A stretch of DNA of 64,000 bases from JBQTGK01 sp052400665 (GCA_052400665.1 JBQTGK010000009.1); one strand, 5' to 3'. Counted from the stretch's first letter, positions 1-9,633 are shown. Program-made: numbers and translations. Notes: generated by a model from the sequence alone, not told the origin.

Positions 1-116
1 AAGATGAGATTTCCTTTAAGGGTCGTTGGAGACTACAACGTTGATAGGTTGCAGGTGTAAAGGTGGTGACATCAAAGTCGAGCAATACTAATTACCCAAA
101 AGCTTCTGAGTGACAA
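1..116 (+). rRNA. 23S ribosomal RNA, 3' end (partial)
   Basis: The first ~116 bases match the conserved 3' terminus of bacterial 23S rRNA, including the stretch with GTTGATAGGTTGCAGGTGTA and CGAGCAATACTAATTACCC. The gene begins outside the window. The exact 3' end is approximate, because the terminal stem partner lies upstream of the window. A ~100-base AT-rich spacer separates it from 5S rRNA, as in a standard rrn operon. Confidence 0.93.
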
Positions 117-220
117 GGTCAATGGCTGAATCTAACAAAGGTTCTTTTACTTTATTTTTTTCGATATGTTATGATATTAGTTATCCACTTGGTTTAAGAT
201 CAAGAAAAAGGATACAATGA

Positions 221-334
<114 letters not shown>

Positions 335-337
335 TTA

Positions 338-376
338 AAAGAGTCTTATTCTGCATGAATAAGACTCTTTTTTTAT
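338..376 (+). terminator. rRNA operon intrinsic terminator
   Basis: A perfect 13-bp stem (338-350 with 358-370, AAAGAGTCTTATT and its complement) closes a 7-base loop and runs into a T tract. It sits directly after 5S rRNA and ends the rrn operon. Confidence 0.92.
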
Positions 377-500
377 TTAACTTGATTTTTATGTATCTGG
401 TTAATTTTTCTTCTTTATGGAAATTTATTCCTTTAGCACTCTCTTAAGTTTTTTTAACCTATATTTTAATTCAATTTCTTCTCGTTTTACCCACTTTGTT

Positions 501-508
501 TATCTTTG
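501..508 (+). promoter_or_regulatory. -7 box of a probable near-leaderless promoter
   Basis: TATCTTTG matches the Bacteroidota primary-sigma -7 consensus TAnnTTTG. It ends only 6 bases before the ATG at 515, so the predicted start site would coincide with the start codon. No clear TTTG -33 box is present at the usual 19-21 base spacing, so this is tentative. Confidence 0.4.
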
Positions 509-514
509 TAGGCT

Positions 515-2482
515 ATGAAACAATATTTCATAATATTCGCATTTGTAATTGGATTTACATCTTTAGCTGTTGGACAGAATACCATTAGTCGAACTCCAAT
601 TGGTAAAAGGCAAAATAAATTTTCTAAGGATGATGATTCAAGTCAGCTTGATAGTTTAGGCTATAATGTTGATTCTATTATTAAAGCATGGAAGTTAAGG
701 GATTTAAATTCGAGCAAACTATTAGTTAGTTTGGATACAATATTAGGTGAGCAGCAAAATTATAATCCTATTTATAAAACTAGTCTCTCTAATTCTTATC
801 TTGGGAATTTGGGCTCAGCTTATCAAAGCAATATTTATATAGATAGAGTAAAGGATGAATCATTTCTTTTTTTTAAGCCTTATCGTACATATATGATAAA
901 GCCTGAAGATATTGTCTATTTTAACACAACGACTCCTTATACCCGTCTATCCTATGAAACTGGTGGACCTAAAGGCCAATCTGAAAATTTACTTAGAGTA
1001 TTACAAACTCAAAATATAAGTCCAAACTGGAATTTTGGAATTAATTATGATCTTATATCTAGTGATGGACAGTACCAGAATCAGAAAACAAAACTTTACG
1101 ATTTTACTTTATTTTCTTCTTATAAGAAGAGAGAGTATAGTGTAGATGTGGTTATGAACATGAATCGTATGTTTAGTGAGGAAAATGGAGGGGTTTATAA
1201 TGACTCATTAATTACAGATATAAATGAAGAGCCAGAGAATATTCAGGTTAATTTAAGTGATGCAAGTAGTAAGCTTACAAATTTTAATTTTTTTATGAAT
1301 CATTCTTATGGAATAGGAAAAGAGACTGAAAAAATTGTAGAAGAAGACACAACATATACCTATGCAATTAATTTATTGTATAGCCTAAATTACGAAAATA
1401 ATAGCTGGAAATATAAAGATGACGATTTGAGTAGTGATTATTATGATACTTCTTATCTGGATCAGAGTGCTACTTTTGATAAAGTTGAGCAATCTACAGT
1501 TAAGAATTCATTTCAGGTTGTCTTTAACGAAAATGAAAATAAATGGATCCGACTTGGTGCCAGATTTGGCATAGTGAGTGAATTTACTAAATATAATTTG
1601 CGTCGAAATGTGAGCCAATATGCATGGCAGCAGAAAGATGAGAATATTCATAGTAACGAGATACTAGCAAGTTTATTTAGTATGTCAGGGAAATCCTTAA
1701 ACTGGAAGGCATCAGGAAACTATGTTTTCGAAGGGTATAAACAAAACGATTTTAAACTAAATTACGATCTTACGAAATGGCTTGGTGAAAAAAATCAAGG
1801 TCATGGATTCTCTATTTTTGGAAAACTGGAATCAAGAACAGCTGATTTTATGTTGAAAGAATATTATGGTAATCATCAGAAATGGAATACTGATTTTGAT
1901 AAGATTACAGAGTTACAGGTTGGTTTTGAATATTTTAACGAAAAATATAAATTCAAAATTGGAGCCCGATTAAATCAGATTGACAATTATACTTATTTCG
2001 GTTTAGAAGCCTTACCGCAGCAATCGAATAGTGGGTTGACTATTGTTACAGGTTATGTAGAGAAAAATTTTAAATTAGGGAACTTTCATCTAAACCAAAA
2101 GTTGGTTGGTCAAAATAGTTCTAATGATGATATTTTGCCTTTACCCTCTTTATCAGTCTATAGTAATAACTATTATAAGAATGAATTTTTTAAAGGTGCT
2201 TTAGGTTTTCAAACTGGTGTTTCTGTACATTATAATACCGCTTTTTATGCTCCTGATTATATGCCTTCCACAGGGCAATTCTTTTTGCAGGATCAGAAGG
2301 AGTTGGGTAATTATCCTAAGATTGACGTGTATGTTAATTTTAGAATTAAGCGAACCAGATTGTTTATAATGTATGAACATCTAAATTCATCTTTTGGAGA
2401 CAAAAATTATTTCACTACATACCACTATCCAATTAATCCAGGAATGCTTAAATATGGTCTTATATGGACTTTTTACAATTAA
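515..2482 (+). CDS. Putative outer-membrane porin (Bacteroidota 'putative porin' family)
   Basis: This is a 655-residue protein with an N-terminal signal peptide (about residues 1-20, cut after a V-G-Q type site) and a long series of alternating polar/aromatic beta strands. It ends in an aromatic residue pair (F-Y-N), as outer-membrane barrels often do. The block near residues 100-150 (FFKPYRTYMIKPEDIVYFNTTTPYT, partial) and the 'SPNWNFGINYDL' block near 172 resemble the putative-porin family seen across Bacteroidota. It probably forms a beta-barrel channel, but its substrate cannot be inferred. No SusC/SusD partner is adjacent. The start follows a -7 promoter box by 6 bases. The family call is from memory of sequence features. 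Confidence 0.75.
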   Translation: MKQYFIIFAFVIGFTSLAVGQNTISRTPIGKRQNKFSKDDDSSQLDSLGYNVDSIIKAWKLRDLNSSKLLVSLDTILGEQQNYNPIYKTSLSNSYLGNLGSAYQSNIYIDRVKDESFLFFKPYRTYMIKPEDIVYFNTTTPYTRLSYETGGPKGQSENLLRVLQTQNISPNWNFGINYDLISSDGQYQNQKTKLYDFTLFSSYKKREYSVDVVMNMNRMFSEENGGVYNDSLITDINEEPENIQVNLSDASSKLTNFNFFMNHSYGIGKETEKIVEEDTTYTYAINLLYSLNYENNSWKYKDDDLSSDYYDTSYLDQSATFDKVEQSTVKNSFQVVFNENENKWIRLGARFGIVSEFTKYNLRRNVSQYAWQQKDENIHSNEILASLFSMSGKSLNWKASGNYVFEGYKQNDFKLNYDLTKWLGEKNQGHGFSIFGKLESRTADFMLKEYYGNHQKWNTDFDKITELQVGFEYFNEKYKFKIGARLNQIDNYTYFGLEALPQQSNSGLTIVTGYVEKNFKLGNFHLNQKLVGQNSSNDDILPLPSLSVYSNNYYKNEFFKGALGFQTGVSVHYNTAFYAPDYMPSTGQFFLQDQKELGNYPKIDVYVNFRIKRTRLFIMYEHLNSSFGDKNYFTTYHYPINPGMLKYGLIWTFYN

Positions 2483-2573
2483 GAATTCTTTAATCTAAGC
2501 CAGATTTTATATCAAATTTATTTTGGTTGGCCCCCTGTTTATTTCTAATTTAACATTAGAAAAGGAAAATTAT

Positions 2574-3986
2574 ATGCCATATATTAAATATATAAAACTT
2601 GTTATACCTTTGATTTTCATGGTATTTCTGCAAACTTGTAATCAGCATAGAAAGATGGCTGAATTGCAAATGCAGGATAAACCTGTGATGGAATTAAAGC
2701 ACGTAAAGCTGCGTGGTAAGTTAAGGGTAATGACAGATTACAATTCCACGAACTACTTTATATATAAGGGTAGAACAATGGGCTTTCAATATGATATGCT
2801 ACAAGCTTTGGCAAAACATTTGGGAGTTAAGTTGGAATTAACAGTTAATAACGATCTTCGCGAATCTTTTGAAGCCCTCGAAAGAGGAGATGTGGATTTA
2901 TTAGGGATGAATTTGGCTGTGACCAATCAGCGCATTGACAAGTTTAATTTTACGGTTCCGCATAGTCAATCGAGACAGGTACTGATTCAATTAAATGATT
3001 CTATACAACCTGTTAGCTATATTAGCAATCAATCTCAGTTGGTAGGAAAGGATATTCATGTATCTGAAGCTTCATCCTTTGAAGAGCGTTTAAAAAGCTT
3101 ATCAAAGGAGTTAGGAGCAAGTATTAATGTGATACCTGAGAAAATGGAAGTTGAGCAACTTATATCGAAAGTTGCTAGTGGAGAATTAAAATACACCATT
3201 GCCGATGAAAATGTAGCTATGGTAAATCAAACTTATTATCCTGAAATAGATATTAAAACAACTGTTAGTTTTCCACAAAATCTTGCTTGGGCTTTGCGAA
3301 AGGGAGCTAATCATTTAACTCAGGATGTGAATATGTGGTTAATTGATTTTCAGAAAACGAAAGAATACAAACGAATATATCGCAAGTACTTTCATAGTTC
3401 ACGAATAGAAGCTATGCTCCAGAGTGAATATTTTACACTAAAAAGTGGAAAAATATCTGAATATGATGATTTGTTGAAAGAAAAATCGCAGATTGTTGAT
3501 TGGGATTGGAGATTATTATCTGCATTGGTTTATCAGGAGTCTCATTTTGATCCGAAAGCAAGATCGTGGGTAGGAGCTTTTGGTTTAATGCAATTGATGC
3601 CCGAAACAGCCTATAGATATGATGTTGATACTTTATCTCCGGCAAGGGATAATGTTGATGCGGGTGTTAAGTATTTAAAGTATTTAAGTGGGCGTTTGGA
3701 TAAAACTCTTGATGATAAAACAGATCGTTTACAATTTTTACTTGCTTCCTATAATGTTGGCTTAGGCCATATTTTAGATGCACGTCGTTTGGCGCTTAAA
3801 AATGGTAAGAATCCCGATCAATGGAAGGGGAGTGTGGATTATTACCTATTGAATAAATCAAAGCCCGAATTTTTTAATGATCCTGTAGTAAAGTATGGAT
3901 ATTGCCGAGGAGAAGAACCCTATTTATATGTAAGCAAAATATTAGATCGCTACGCGCATTATAAAAATATGGCCTTATTAGAGTAG
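2574..3986 (+). CDS. mltF: Membrane-bound lytic murein transglycosylase F-like lipoprotein (MltF)
   Basis: The protein has 470 residues and two domains. Residues about 45-275 form a periplasmic solute-binding domain of the SBP_bac_3 type (LRVMTDYNSTNYFIYKGRTM; FQYDMLQALAKHLGV). Residues about 305-460 form a lysozyme-like SLT domain with the catalytic glutamate E322 in VYQESHFDP and the GAFGLMQLMPETA motif (334-346). MltF cleaves peptidoglycan glycan strands to 1,6-anhydro-muropeptides at the inner face of the outer membrane. I chose the ATG at 2574 because it follows AAAGGAAAA and begins a lipoprotein signal with lipobox FLQTC (Cys22). An upstream TTG would add 17 residues before the signal. 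The 3' end overlaps the convergent Nudix gene by 9 bases. Confidence 0.9.
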   Translation: MPYIKYIKLVIPLIFMVFLQTCNQHRKMAELQMQDKPVMELKHVKLRGKLRVMTDYNSTNYFIYKGRTMGFQYDMLQALAKHLGVKLELTVNNDLRESFEALERGDVDLLGMNLAVTNQRIDKFNFTVPHSQSRQVLIQLNDSIQPVSYISNQSQLVGKDIHVSEASSFEERLKSLSKELGASINVIPEKMEVEQLISKVASGELKYTIADENVAMVNQTYYPEIDIKTTVSFPQNLAWALRKGANHLTQDVNMWLIDFQKTKEYKRIYRKYFHSSRIEAMLQSEYFTLKSGKISEYDDLLKEKSQIVDWDWRLLSALVYQESHFDPKARSWVGAFGLMQLMPETAYRYDVDTLSPARDNVDAGVKYLKYLSGRLDKTLDDKTDRLQFLLASYNVGLGHILDARRLALKNGKNPDQWKGSVDYYLLNKSKPEFFNDPVVKYGYCRGEEPYLYVSKILDRYAHYKNMALLE

Positions 3987-4634
3987 CCCGGCTCGTAATA
4001 ATATGGCTCTTATTTCGGACAATATCATTGCGGTAGCTCCCCAAACTTTATGTCCTTTTGCATCGAAATAAGGTGCCGTAATGGTTATATTCTTTTTCTT
4101 AAAACTAAAATTGAAAACATTTTCCTGTGAAAGAAGTTCTAGAACTGGCATTTCGATAAGTTCTTCTACTTCGAATTTACTGATTTTAAAATCGGGTTTT
4201 TGAGTGCAGTACCCTAATACTGGAAGAACCATAAAATTACTTATAGGAATATACAGTTCGGTTAAAAGACCAAGAATATTAATTTTCTTGCTATCAACAC
4301 CTAATTCTTCATTTGTTTCGCGAATAGCGGTAATAGTTCTATCTGAATCATACTTTTCATATTTACCGCCGGGTAGGCTAATTTGTCCACTATGATTCGT
4401 GCTTCCTATTGTTCGCTTTATAAATGGAAGATACAATTGACCATTCTTCGGATAAAAAAGTAACAGAACACTACTGTCTTTGGCTATGCTTTGGTTACTT
4501 TCTTTTAATGCATTTTCTCTTAATGAGGGGGCCATGATTTTTTGAGCATCAAATCCGGGAAGACCTTTGCTTAATTCCTTATTTATTGTTGAAGTAAATT
4601 GTTGTAAGTCAAATGCTGTGTCCATTATACTCAT
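3978..4634 (-). CDS. Nudix hydrolase, CoA pyrophosphatase type
   Basis: This 218-residue protein carries the CoA-diphosphatase (UPF0035) signature. FIKRTIGSTNHSGQISLPGG (71-90) leads into a Nudix box with RETNEELG at 105-112, whose two glutamates bind the metal. The first acidic position of the box is an aspartate (KYEKYDSD), as in the CoA-specific branch rather than the general GX5E form. Such enzymes cleave CoA or its derivatives to phosphopantetheine and 3',5'-ADP. It is convergent with mltF and overlaps its end by 9 bases. A second in-frame ATG lies 3 codons downstream. Confidence 0.82.
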   Translation of the reverse strand: MSIMDTAFDLQQFTSTINKELSKGLPGFDAQKIMAPSLRENALKESNQSIAKDSSVLLLFYPKNGQLYLPFIKRTIGSTNHSGQISLPGGKYEKYDSDRTITAIRETNEELGVDSKKINILGLLTELYIPISNFMVLPVLGYCTQKPDFKISKFEVEELIEMPVLELLSQENVFNFSFKKKNITITAPYFDAKGHKVWGATAMILSEIRAILLRAGLL

Positions 4635-4717
4635 AAGCGTTTTTTTTATTTTACTTAAAGATAAAAATAAAGTTTCCTCGATTTGTCAAAAAATTATTAA
4701 TCTTTTGTGATATTATT

Positions 4718-4745
4718 TAAAAACCCAGTGTTTAAACCGGGTTTA
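4718..4745 (-). terminator. Intrinsic terminator of gatE-gatD
   Basis: Read on the minus strand, a stem AAACCCGGT/ACTGGGTTT with one G-U pair and a 6-base loop (TTAAAC) is followed by a T-rich tract. It begins just after the gatD stop codon. Confidence 0.75.
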
Positions 4746-4748
4746 TAC

Positions 4749-6131
4749 TTATTTCCTAAAATTTTTAACAAACTGTTCTACCTCCGGAACACCTCCCTGA
4801 TAAAGCAAATATCCGTTATAGGGTTCTCTTTTGGTAATTTCATCGTTTACAGGAGTCTTCATAATTTCAATTACTTCTTCTCTTTTCGTAGTTTGTCCTA
4901 AAGTCCAGCCAAGTTTTATGTACGCTGCTTCGGGTAACATATTATCTAAAGGAATTACGCCCATTGCCATTAAATCACGACCAGTATCGTACACAAACAT
5001 GTGTGTATAACCCCAAAGTGTTTGAACGGTCATAAATATATTAACACCTTTCTCTATGGCTCTTTTTAAAGCCGGGTAAACAGGTTTGTTAACATGGCCA
5101 AGACCGGTGCCGGCTATAATTATTCCTTTATAACCACAATTTACAAGAGCATCGATAATATCAGGTTGCATATTAGGATAATAATATAGGATGGTAACTT
5201 TGTCTTCGAAGTAAGGTAGAATTTTTACATTTTTATCTTTTCTGCGATGGTTAAATTGTTTTTTTATTGATTTTACTCCTTTTCGGGTTACAGTAGCTAA
5301 AGGAGTATCGCCAAGAGTTCTAAAAGTAGACCGATAGCTGGAGTGCATTTTTCTGACTCTGGTTCCCCTGTGTAAAAAGCCATATTCATCTGAAGTTGGT
5401 CCAAACATACAAACCATAACTTCTGCAATTTCACCATGTCCGGCAGCTACGGCTGAATGCATAAGATTTAAAGCGGCATCAGAGGATGGGCGATCTGAGG
5501 ATCTTTGTGAACCAACAAGAACAACAGGAACAGGTAAATTTTGAACCATGTAAGTTAGTGCTGCGGCGGTGTGATGAAGTGTATCTGTACCATGAGCAAT
5601 AATAATTCCATCTACTCCGTTTTCTATTTCTTTGCCTATTGCTATTGCTAAAGCTTTATACTGTTTTGGCCCCATGTTTTCACTGAAAACGGCAAATACT
5701 TTTTCGGTTGTTAAGTTACAGATGTCGGCTAATTCGGGAACAGAACCGTATAATTCACCTGGAGAAAAGGCTGGGATTACAGCTCCAGTGCGGTAATCTA
5801 AACGAGAAGCAATGGTACCTCCTGTTCCAAATAGTTTTACATTGGGCTGTCCTTCGGTGTATGGAAATTCTTTCTCGGGAACTTTATAATTGGCTTTTTT
5901 ATAGCCGGTTTCCTTCATTTCTGTTATTGTATTTATATTAATACCAATATTATAGCCAGTAGAAATTTTTAGAACGATATGTTGATCGTCATCGTTTTCG
6001 GCTCGCGGTAATATTGTACCATTAAATTCTCCTCTTGTAGTTACGATATGTGTTTTTCCCCACACTCTAACATTGTATTTTTTTAGGCTTTCTAACGAAT
6101 CGCCTTTATATCCTTGAAATAGATCTTCCAT
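4749..6131 (-). CDS. gatD: Archaeal-type Glu-tRNA(Gln) amidotransferase subunit D (glutaminase subunit)
   Basis: The protein has 460 residues, the GatD length. Residues 1-75 form the GatD-specific N-terminal beta-barrel (PRAENDDDQHIVLKISTGYN region), absent from plain L-asparaginases. Residues about 95-430 form an asparaginase fold. Catalytic residues are visible: T106 in GTGGTIAS, T182-D183 in HGTDT and K261 in RVRKMH, corresponding by family pattern to the Thr, Thr-Asp and Lys of archaeal GatD. GatD releases ammonia from Gln (or Asn) and passes it to GatE, which amidates misacylated Glu-tRNA(Gln). Its ATG overlaps the gatE stop by one base (TAATG), so the pair is probably translationally coupled. 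GatDE is classically an archaeal enzyme; bacteria normally use GatCAB or GlnRS, so horizontal origin is inferred. Confidence 0.9.
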   Translation of the reverse strand: MEDLFQGYKGDSLESLKKYNVRVWGKTHIVTTRGEFNGTILPRAENDDDQHIVLKISTGYNIGININTITEMKETGYKKANYKVPEKEFPYTEGQPNVKLFGTGGTIASRLDYRTGAVIPAFSPGELYGSVPELADICNLTTEKVFAVFSENMGPKQYKALAIAIGKEIENGVDGIIIAHGTDTLHHTAAALTYMVQNLPVPVVLVGSQRSSDRPSSDAALNLMHSAVAAGHGEIAEVMVCMFGPTSDEYGFLHRGTRVRKMHSSYRSTFRTLGDTPLATVTRKGVKSIKKQFNHRRKDKNVKILPYFEDKVTILYYYPNMQPDIIDALVNCGYKGIIIAGTGLGHVNKPVYPALKRAIEKGVNIFMTVQTLWGYTHMFVYDTGRDLMAMGVIPLDNMLPEAAYIKLGWTLGQTTKREEVIEIMKTPVNDEITKREPYNGYLLYQGGVPEVEQFVKNFRK

Positions 6132-8095
6132 TATTGCAGACGTTTATCGATAATTGTACGTAAATCCTTTAAGTCAATATTCCCAATGGCTTGTTTATGA
6201 AGCTGACCCATAATCCAGTTGGCAGCTTCTTCTTTTTTTTCAATGTCTTTAAATTTTTCAGAAAGAAAATCAATAGGAGCAGCTAACTCATCCAGACTTC
6301 TTTTTCTAAATTTTAAAGCCGTTAGCATCGAATTAAATTCCATGTTAGGATGTTGACAAAGAGTAGGAAGTAGATATCTGGCTATATTAGCATGTAATCC
6401 TTGTTCGTGAATATACCTAAAAAGAGCAATCAGCTTTCGAGAATTTAATTCGGGATTGGGCTTTATCTTACCTATAATATTTTTGTATGTGTGTCCAAAA
6501 AATATTGAAATCTGCTTAGGATCAAATTTAAAGCGATCGCAAATTTCTGCGATTACAGGATATAAATTTTCACTTAAAATAAAGTGATATGTATCCATTG
6601 GTACTCCCCATTTCATGAGTTGTTCAATTCTTATTGAGGTGTCGTGAGGTAAATTCTCCCTTAATTTATTGATATATTGATCTGATAATGGAATTGGAGC
6701 AGAATCGGTATCCGGATACATTCTATCGGCTCCGGGAAGTACTCTTTCGAATATTGTGGTTCCATTCGAAAGTGATTTTCGTGTTTCGTTGGGTACACCT
6801 TCAAATGCCATTTTGCAACGCTCATTTATTGTTTCCAGGGCAGTAGTAATATCTTCCTTAGGTCCCCAAATAATTAGTTGAGCATCATCCTTAGCGCTAT
6901 TTAGTATTTTTTTTATTTTATTAAAATCGATTTCAGAAATTACAGTTTCATTTTGTTCGCTATGTGCCATATTTGGAATTTCCAGGCAGGCAATAACTTT
7001 TAATCTTTGCGAGATTTCATCGGCAAAAACTTGATCTGGTTGGGTAAAGTGCGATAGCAGGCCTTTAAAATAGGGAAGATTAATGGCAACCATTTTAAGG
7101 TTTTTTTCTTTACAATCGATAAGTGGCTGATAGGAAAAATTATAATCGTGAATATCAATTTCCTGAGCAGTATATTTCCACTTATCTTTATCTACTTTTT
7201 GTAAAAGTAATTTTTGGATATGCAATAAAGCCCATTGCCTGAATGCCTCGTTATGAGAAAGCTCTGGAATCCATTTGTTATGAGCTACACCTTTTATTTC
7301 TACGCGTGCTCCACCTTTGCAGCTTACATTTACATCTTCGCGACCTGCCCCCATTCCTGTGCGCACTAAGCCAGTGCTTCGGTTAAGAAATCGAATGTAT
7401 TCTGCTGCTTCTCTTAATTCGTTGGGAGTCTTAAGTTCTGGGGCAGTAACAGTTTCGATTAGTGGGGTACCAAGACGGTCGGTTTTGTACCATCGTTCAT
7501 GGCCAATATCGGCAATTTCGCGACACGAATCTTCTTCTATACTTAATTGTATAATATTGACTTTTTTATTGGTGAGTTGAATATGACCATTAACACCAAG
7601 AATTGCAGTTCTTTGAAATCCTGTTGGAATGCTTCCATCGAGATATTGTTTGCGGGTGATGTGAACTTCTCCAACAATATTTAATTTGCACATTAAAGAT
7701 ATTTTAAGTGCAATTCCTAAGGCTTCAGAGTTGATTTTAAAGGGAGGTGTATCATCAATTTCATAGGTGCAGGCTGTCTCATTATTTATTCGATAAATAA
7801 TATTCTTACGGGTTTTAAATTCCATAAGGGCAGTGCCATCGTATCCACCTAGTTCGCTCATAGCTGGTCGCATGTGGCGAATTATTTCTGCATCGTAATC
7901 TTCGTTTTTCTGAAAAATTCCGCAAGGACAATGGCAAAACAACTTTTCTTTTGTGTCGAGTTGCTGATGAACCTCTAAGCCCGACATAAATCCTATTCGT
8001 TTATAGTCTTCAGGTTTTGCATTTCTGCGATTTACATAACCAATTTGCTGTCGGCTTAGCTCGTAGTTTTGTTTGGGTGTGATATTTTTATCCAT
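6131..8095 (-). CDS. gatE: Archaeal-type Glu-tRNA(Gln) amidotransferase subunit E
   Basis: This 654-residue protein has the GatB/GatE cradle core: GLEVHQQLDTKEKLFC (39-54), YLDGSIPTGFQRT (151-163), GAGREDVNVS (249-258). It also has a ~110-residue insertion (about 330-440) in the position of the AspRS-like GAD domain that separates GatE from GatB. After the insertion come ERVLPGADRMY (450-460) and a helical/YqeY-type tail (about 495-654) that in the family holds the tRNA elbow. GatE phosphorylates the gamma-carboxyl of Glu-tRNA(Gln) and amidates it with ammonia from GatD. DUF2059 and CPBP-protease genes lie upstream on the same strand, 88 bases away, with no functional link evident. Length and insertion make a GatB misassignment unlikely. 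Confidence 0.9.
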   Translation of the reverse strand: MDKNITPKQNYELSRQQIGYVNRRNAKPEDYKRIGFMSGLEVHQQLDTKEKLFCHCPCGIFQKNEDYDAEIIRHMRPAMSELGGYDGTALMEFKTRKNIIYRINNETACTYEIDDTPPFKINSEALGIALKISLMCKLNIVGEVHITRKQYLDGSIPTGFQRTAILGVNGHIQLTNKKVNIIQLSIEEDSCREIADIGHERWYKTDRLGTPLIETVTAPELKTPNELREAAEYIRFLNRSTGLVRTGMGAGREDVNVSCKGGARVEIKGVAHNKWIPELSHNEAFRQWALLHIQKLLLQKVDKDKWKYTAQEIDIHDYNFSYQPLIDCKEKNLKMVAINLPYFKGLLSHFTQPDQVFADEISQRLKVIACLEIPNMAHSEQNETVISEIDFNKIKKILNSAKDDAQLIIWGPKEDITTALETINERCKMAFEGVPNETRKSLSNGTTIFERVLPGADRMYPDTDSAPIPLSDQYINKLRENLPHDTSIRIEQLMKWGVPMDTYHFILSENLYPVIAEICDRFKFDPKQISIFFGHTYKNIIGKIKPNPELNSRKLIALFRYIHEQGLHANIARYLLPTLCQHPNMEFNSMLTALKFRKRSLDELAAPIDFLSEKFKDIEKKEEAANWIMGQLHKQAIGNIDLKDLRTIIDKRLQ

Positions 8096-8183
8096 TTTAG
8101 GCTTAGGTTATTTTTAACCGTAAAATGTACAAATTATCAGAGTATTATGATATGATTTTATTCATGTTTGCCTTTGGAAATAA

Positions 8184-8675
8184 TCAGGGAGTAAATGGCA
8201 GTCTTATTTTGTAGCCTTTACGTTCGATATCTTCATATATTTTTTTGCCAATTGTTTGTCCCCATATCATTCCGGCCTGCATACTTTCGGTTGTGATTTC
8301 AGGAATTTTTTGTGCGATTCTTTTTCCTGCTTCCGATTCGAAAAATGTAATCATCGCCAATAAATCATCATGAGACATATTTTTCTTATAAACTGGGACA
8401 ATCATATCCATTAAATCATCAATTGAGGTATTTAAAAATTCGTGTTCAGCTTTTTCCCAATATTTTTCGGGAACATCAGATTCTACACTTTTAAGTTGTT
8501 TAATCATTGTTTTTACCGATTTTGAAAAGCTTTCGGCAGATCCATTAATTTGAAAAAGGTATTTTACATCTTTTGTAAAGGCATCTTCTTCGTTATTTAT
8601 AGGTTTAGTGTGGGCATTACTGTTTAAAGAAATGAATATAACAGATATCAGTAGTAAGGCTTTGTTTAGTTTCAT
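8184..8675 (-). CDS. DUF2059 domain secreted protein
   Basis: The 163-residue protein has an N-terminal signal peptide (LLLISVIFISLNSNA) followed by a helical domain. Residues about 95-150 (YKKNMSHDDLLAMITFFESEAGKRIAQKIPEI, partial) match the DUF2059 pattern of a helical repeat around 'ltxdeLxaixxFyxSpxGkkl'. It is probably periplasmic and its function is unknown. It lies between the CPBP protease and gatE on the minus strand, 88 bases before gatE. No terminator separates them, so co-transcription is possible. Confidence 0.75.
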   Translation of the reverse strand: MKLNKALLLISVIFISLNSNAHTKPINNEEDAFTKDVKYLFQINGSAESFSKSVKTMIKQLKSVESDVPEKYWEKAEHEFLNTSIDDLMDMIVPVYKKNMSHDDLLAMITFFESEAGKRIAQKIPEITTESMQAGMIWGQTIGKKIYEDIERKGYKIRLPFTP

Positions 8676-8757
8676 TTTTTTGTGTTTTATGGAGAATATA
8701 TGTCTAGGTTTAAAACTTTAAGTCACGGGTAAATATATGGTAACCTGTTTTGTTGGA

Positions 8758-9633
8758 TTAAGATTTTAGCAAGCGATAATCCTGTTTTCGGTAGATATAC
8801 CAAAATAGAATAATACAAGCAGTACAAAGAATACTGGCAAGTAAAGAACCTTCAAATCCAAATTTTCCACCAGTAAGTATCTCGCTACCATTAATAGTTT
8901 GAGAAATTAATGTATTAGTTTTTGTACCACTTACTTCGAAACCGAAAATTGGTCCCTGAAAAAAATTCCAGCTAAAATGAAGGGCAATTGCGAACCATAA
9001 ATTTTTGGTGAATATATATCCAATTCCCAAGAGAATTCCGGCAAGTAGAATATTTGTAATTCCTAAAAATGAAACATTAGGATTAAATAAATGAAGGGCT
9101 GTAAATATTAGTGAAGAAAGTACTAGTGCAAGATATCTGTTCATTGAATCCATAAAGTTTGGTAGGATGTAACCACGGACAAATATTTCTTCGTTAAGTG
9201 CAACAATAATAAAAAGGAATAGCGATTGCAAAAGGCTTATTCCCGAAAATTTAATTGAATCAATTGTTAGGTTTCCATTTTCTTTAAGGATAATTAGTCC
9301 AAGTCCCATCATTACAATTCCCGCAAGTAATCCGTAAAGAATATCTTTGTATCGATTTTTTAATAAAAATCCTAAGTCGATAAATTTTTTTCGATCAATG
9401 AATCTAGCAAAAATCCAAACAATAAGTATTGTGCCAAGAGTCCCTGTAAACTGCGTTGTTAGCATTTTACTTTGCGATAAGTAGGTTTGACTTATGTTTG
9501 GTTCGATAACTATTTCGTTTATTATCATTCCAAATAATTGAAAAATAGCAGATACAATTAAAAAAGGAATAATAATTAGAATAGCACGCAGCCATCCTTG
9601 TTTTATAGCTGGTATTGGGTTTAATTGGGACAT
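8758..9633 (-). CDS. CPBP-family intramembrane glutamic protease (CAAX/ABI type)
   Basis: The protein has about 291 residues and 7-8 hydrophobic segments. The family's catalytic motifs are present in order: EExxxR as NEEIFVRG (E148, E149, R153), FTALHLFNPN (H181) and ALHFSWNF (H219, N223). CPBP proteases cleave within the membrane and many bacterial members have unknown substrates. I place the start at the ATG at 9633, giving MSQLNPIP. A longer frame from 9714 would run through the upstream gene's terminator hairpin (9702-9725), so that extension is very unlikely. Confidence 0.85.
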   Translation of the reverse strand: MSQLNPIPAIKQGWLRAILIIIPFLIVSAIFQLFGMIINEIVIEPNISQTYLSQSKMLTTQFTGTLGTILIVWIFARFIDRKKFIDLGFLLKNRYKDILYGLLAGIVMMGLGLIILKENGNLTIDSIKFSGISLLQSLFLFIIVALNEEIFVRGYILPNFMDSMNRYLALVLSSLIFTALHLFNPNVSFLGITNILLAGILLGIGYIFTKNLWFAIALHFSWNFFQGPIFGFEVSGTKTNTLISQTINGSEILTGGKFGFEGSLLASILCTACIILFWYIYRKQDYRLLKS

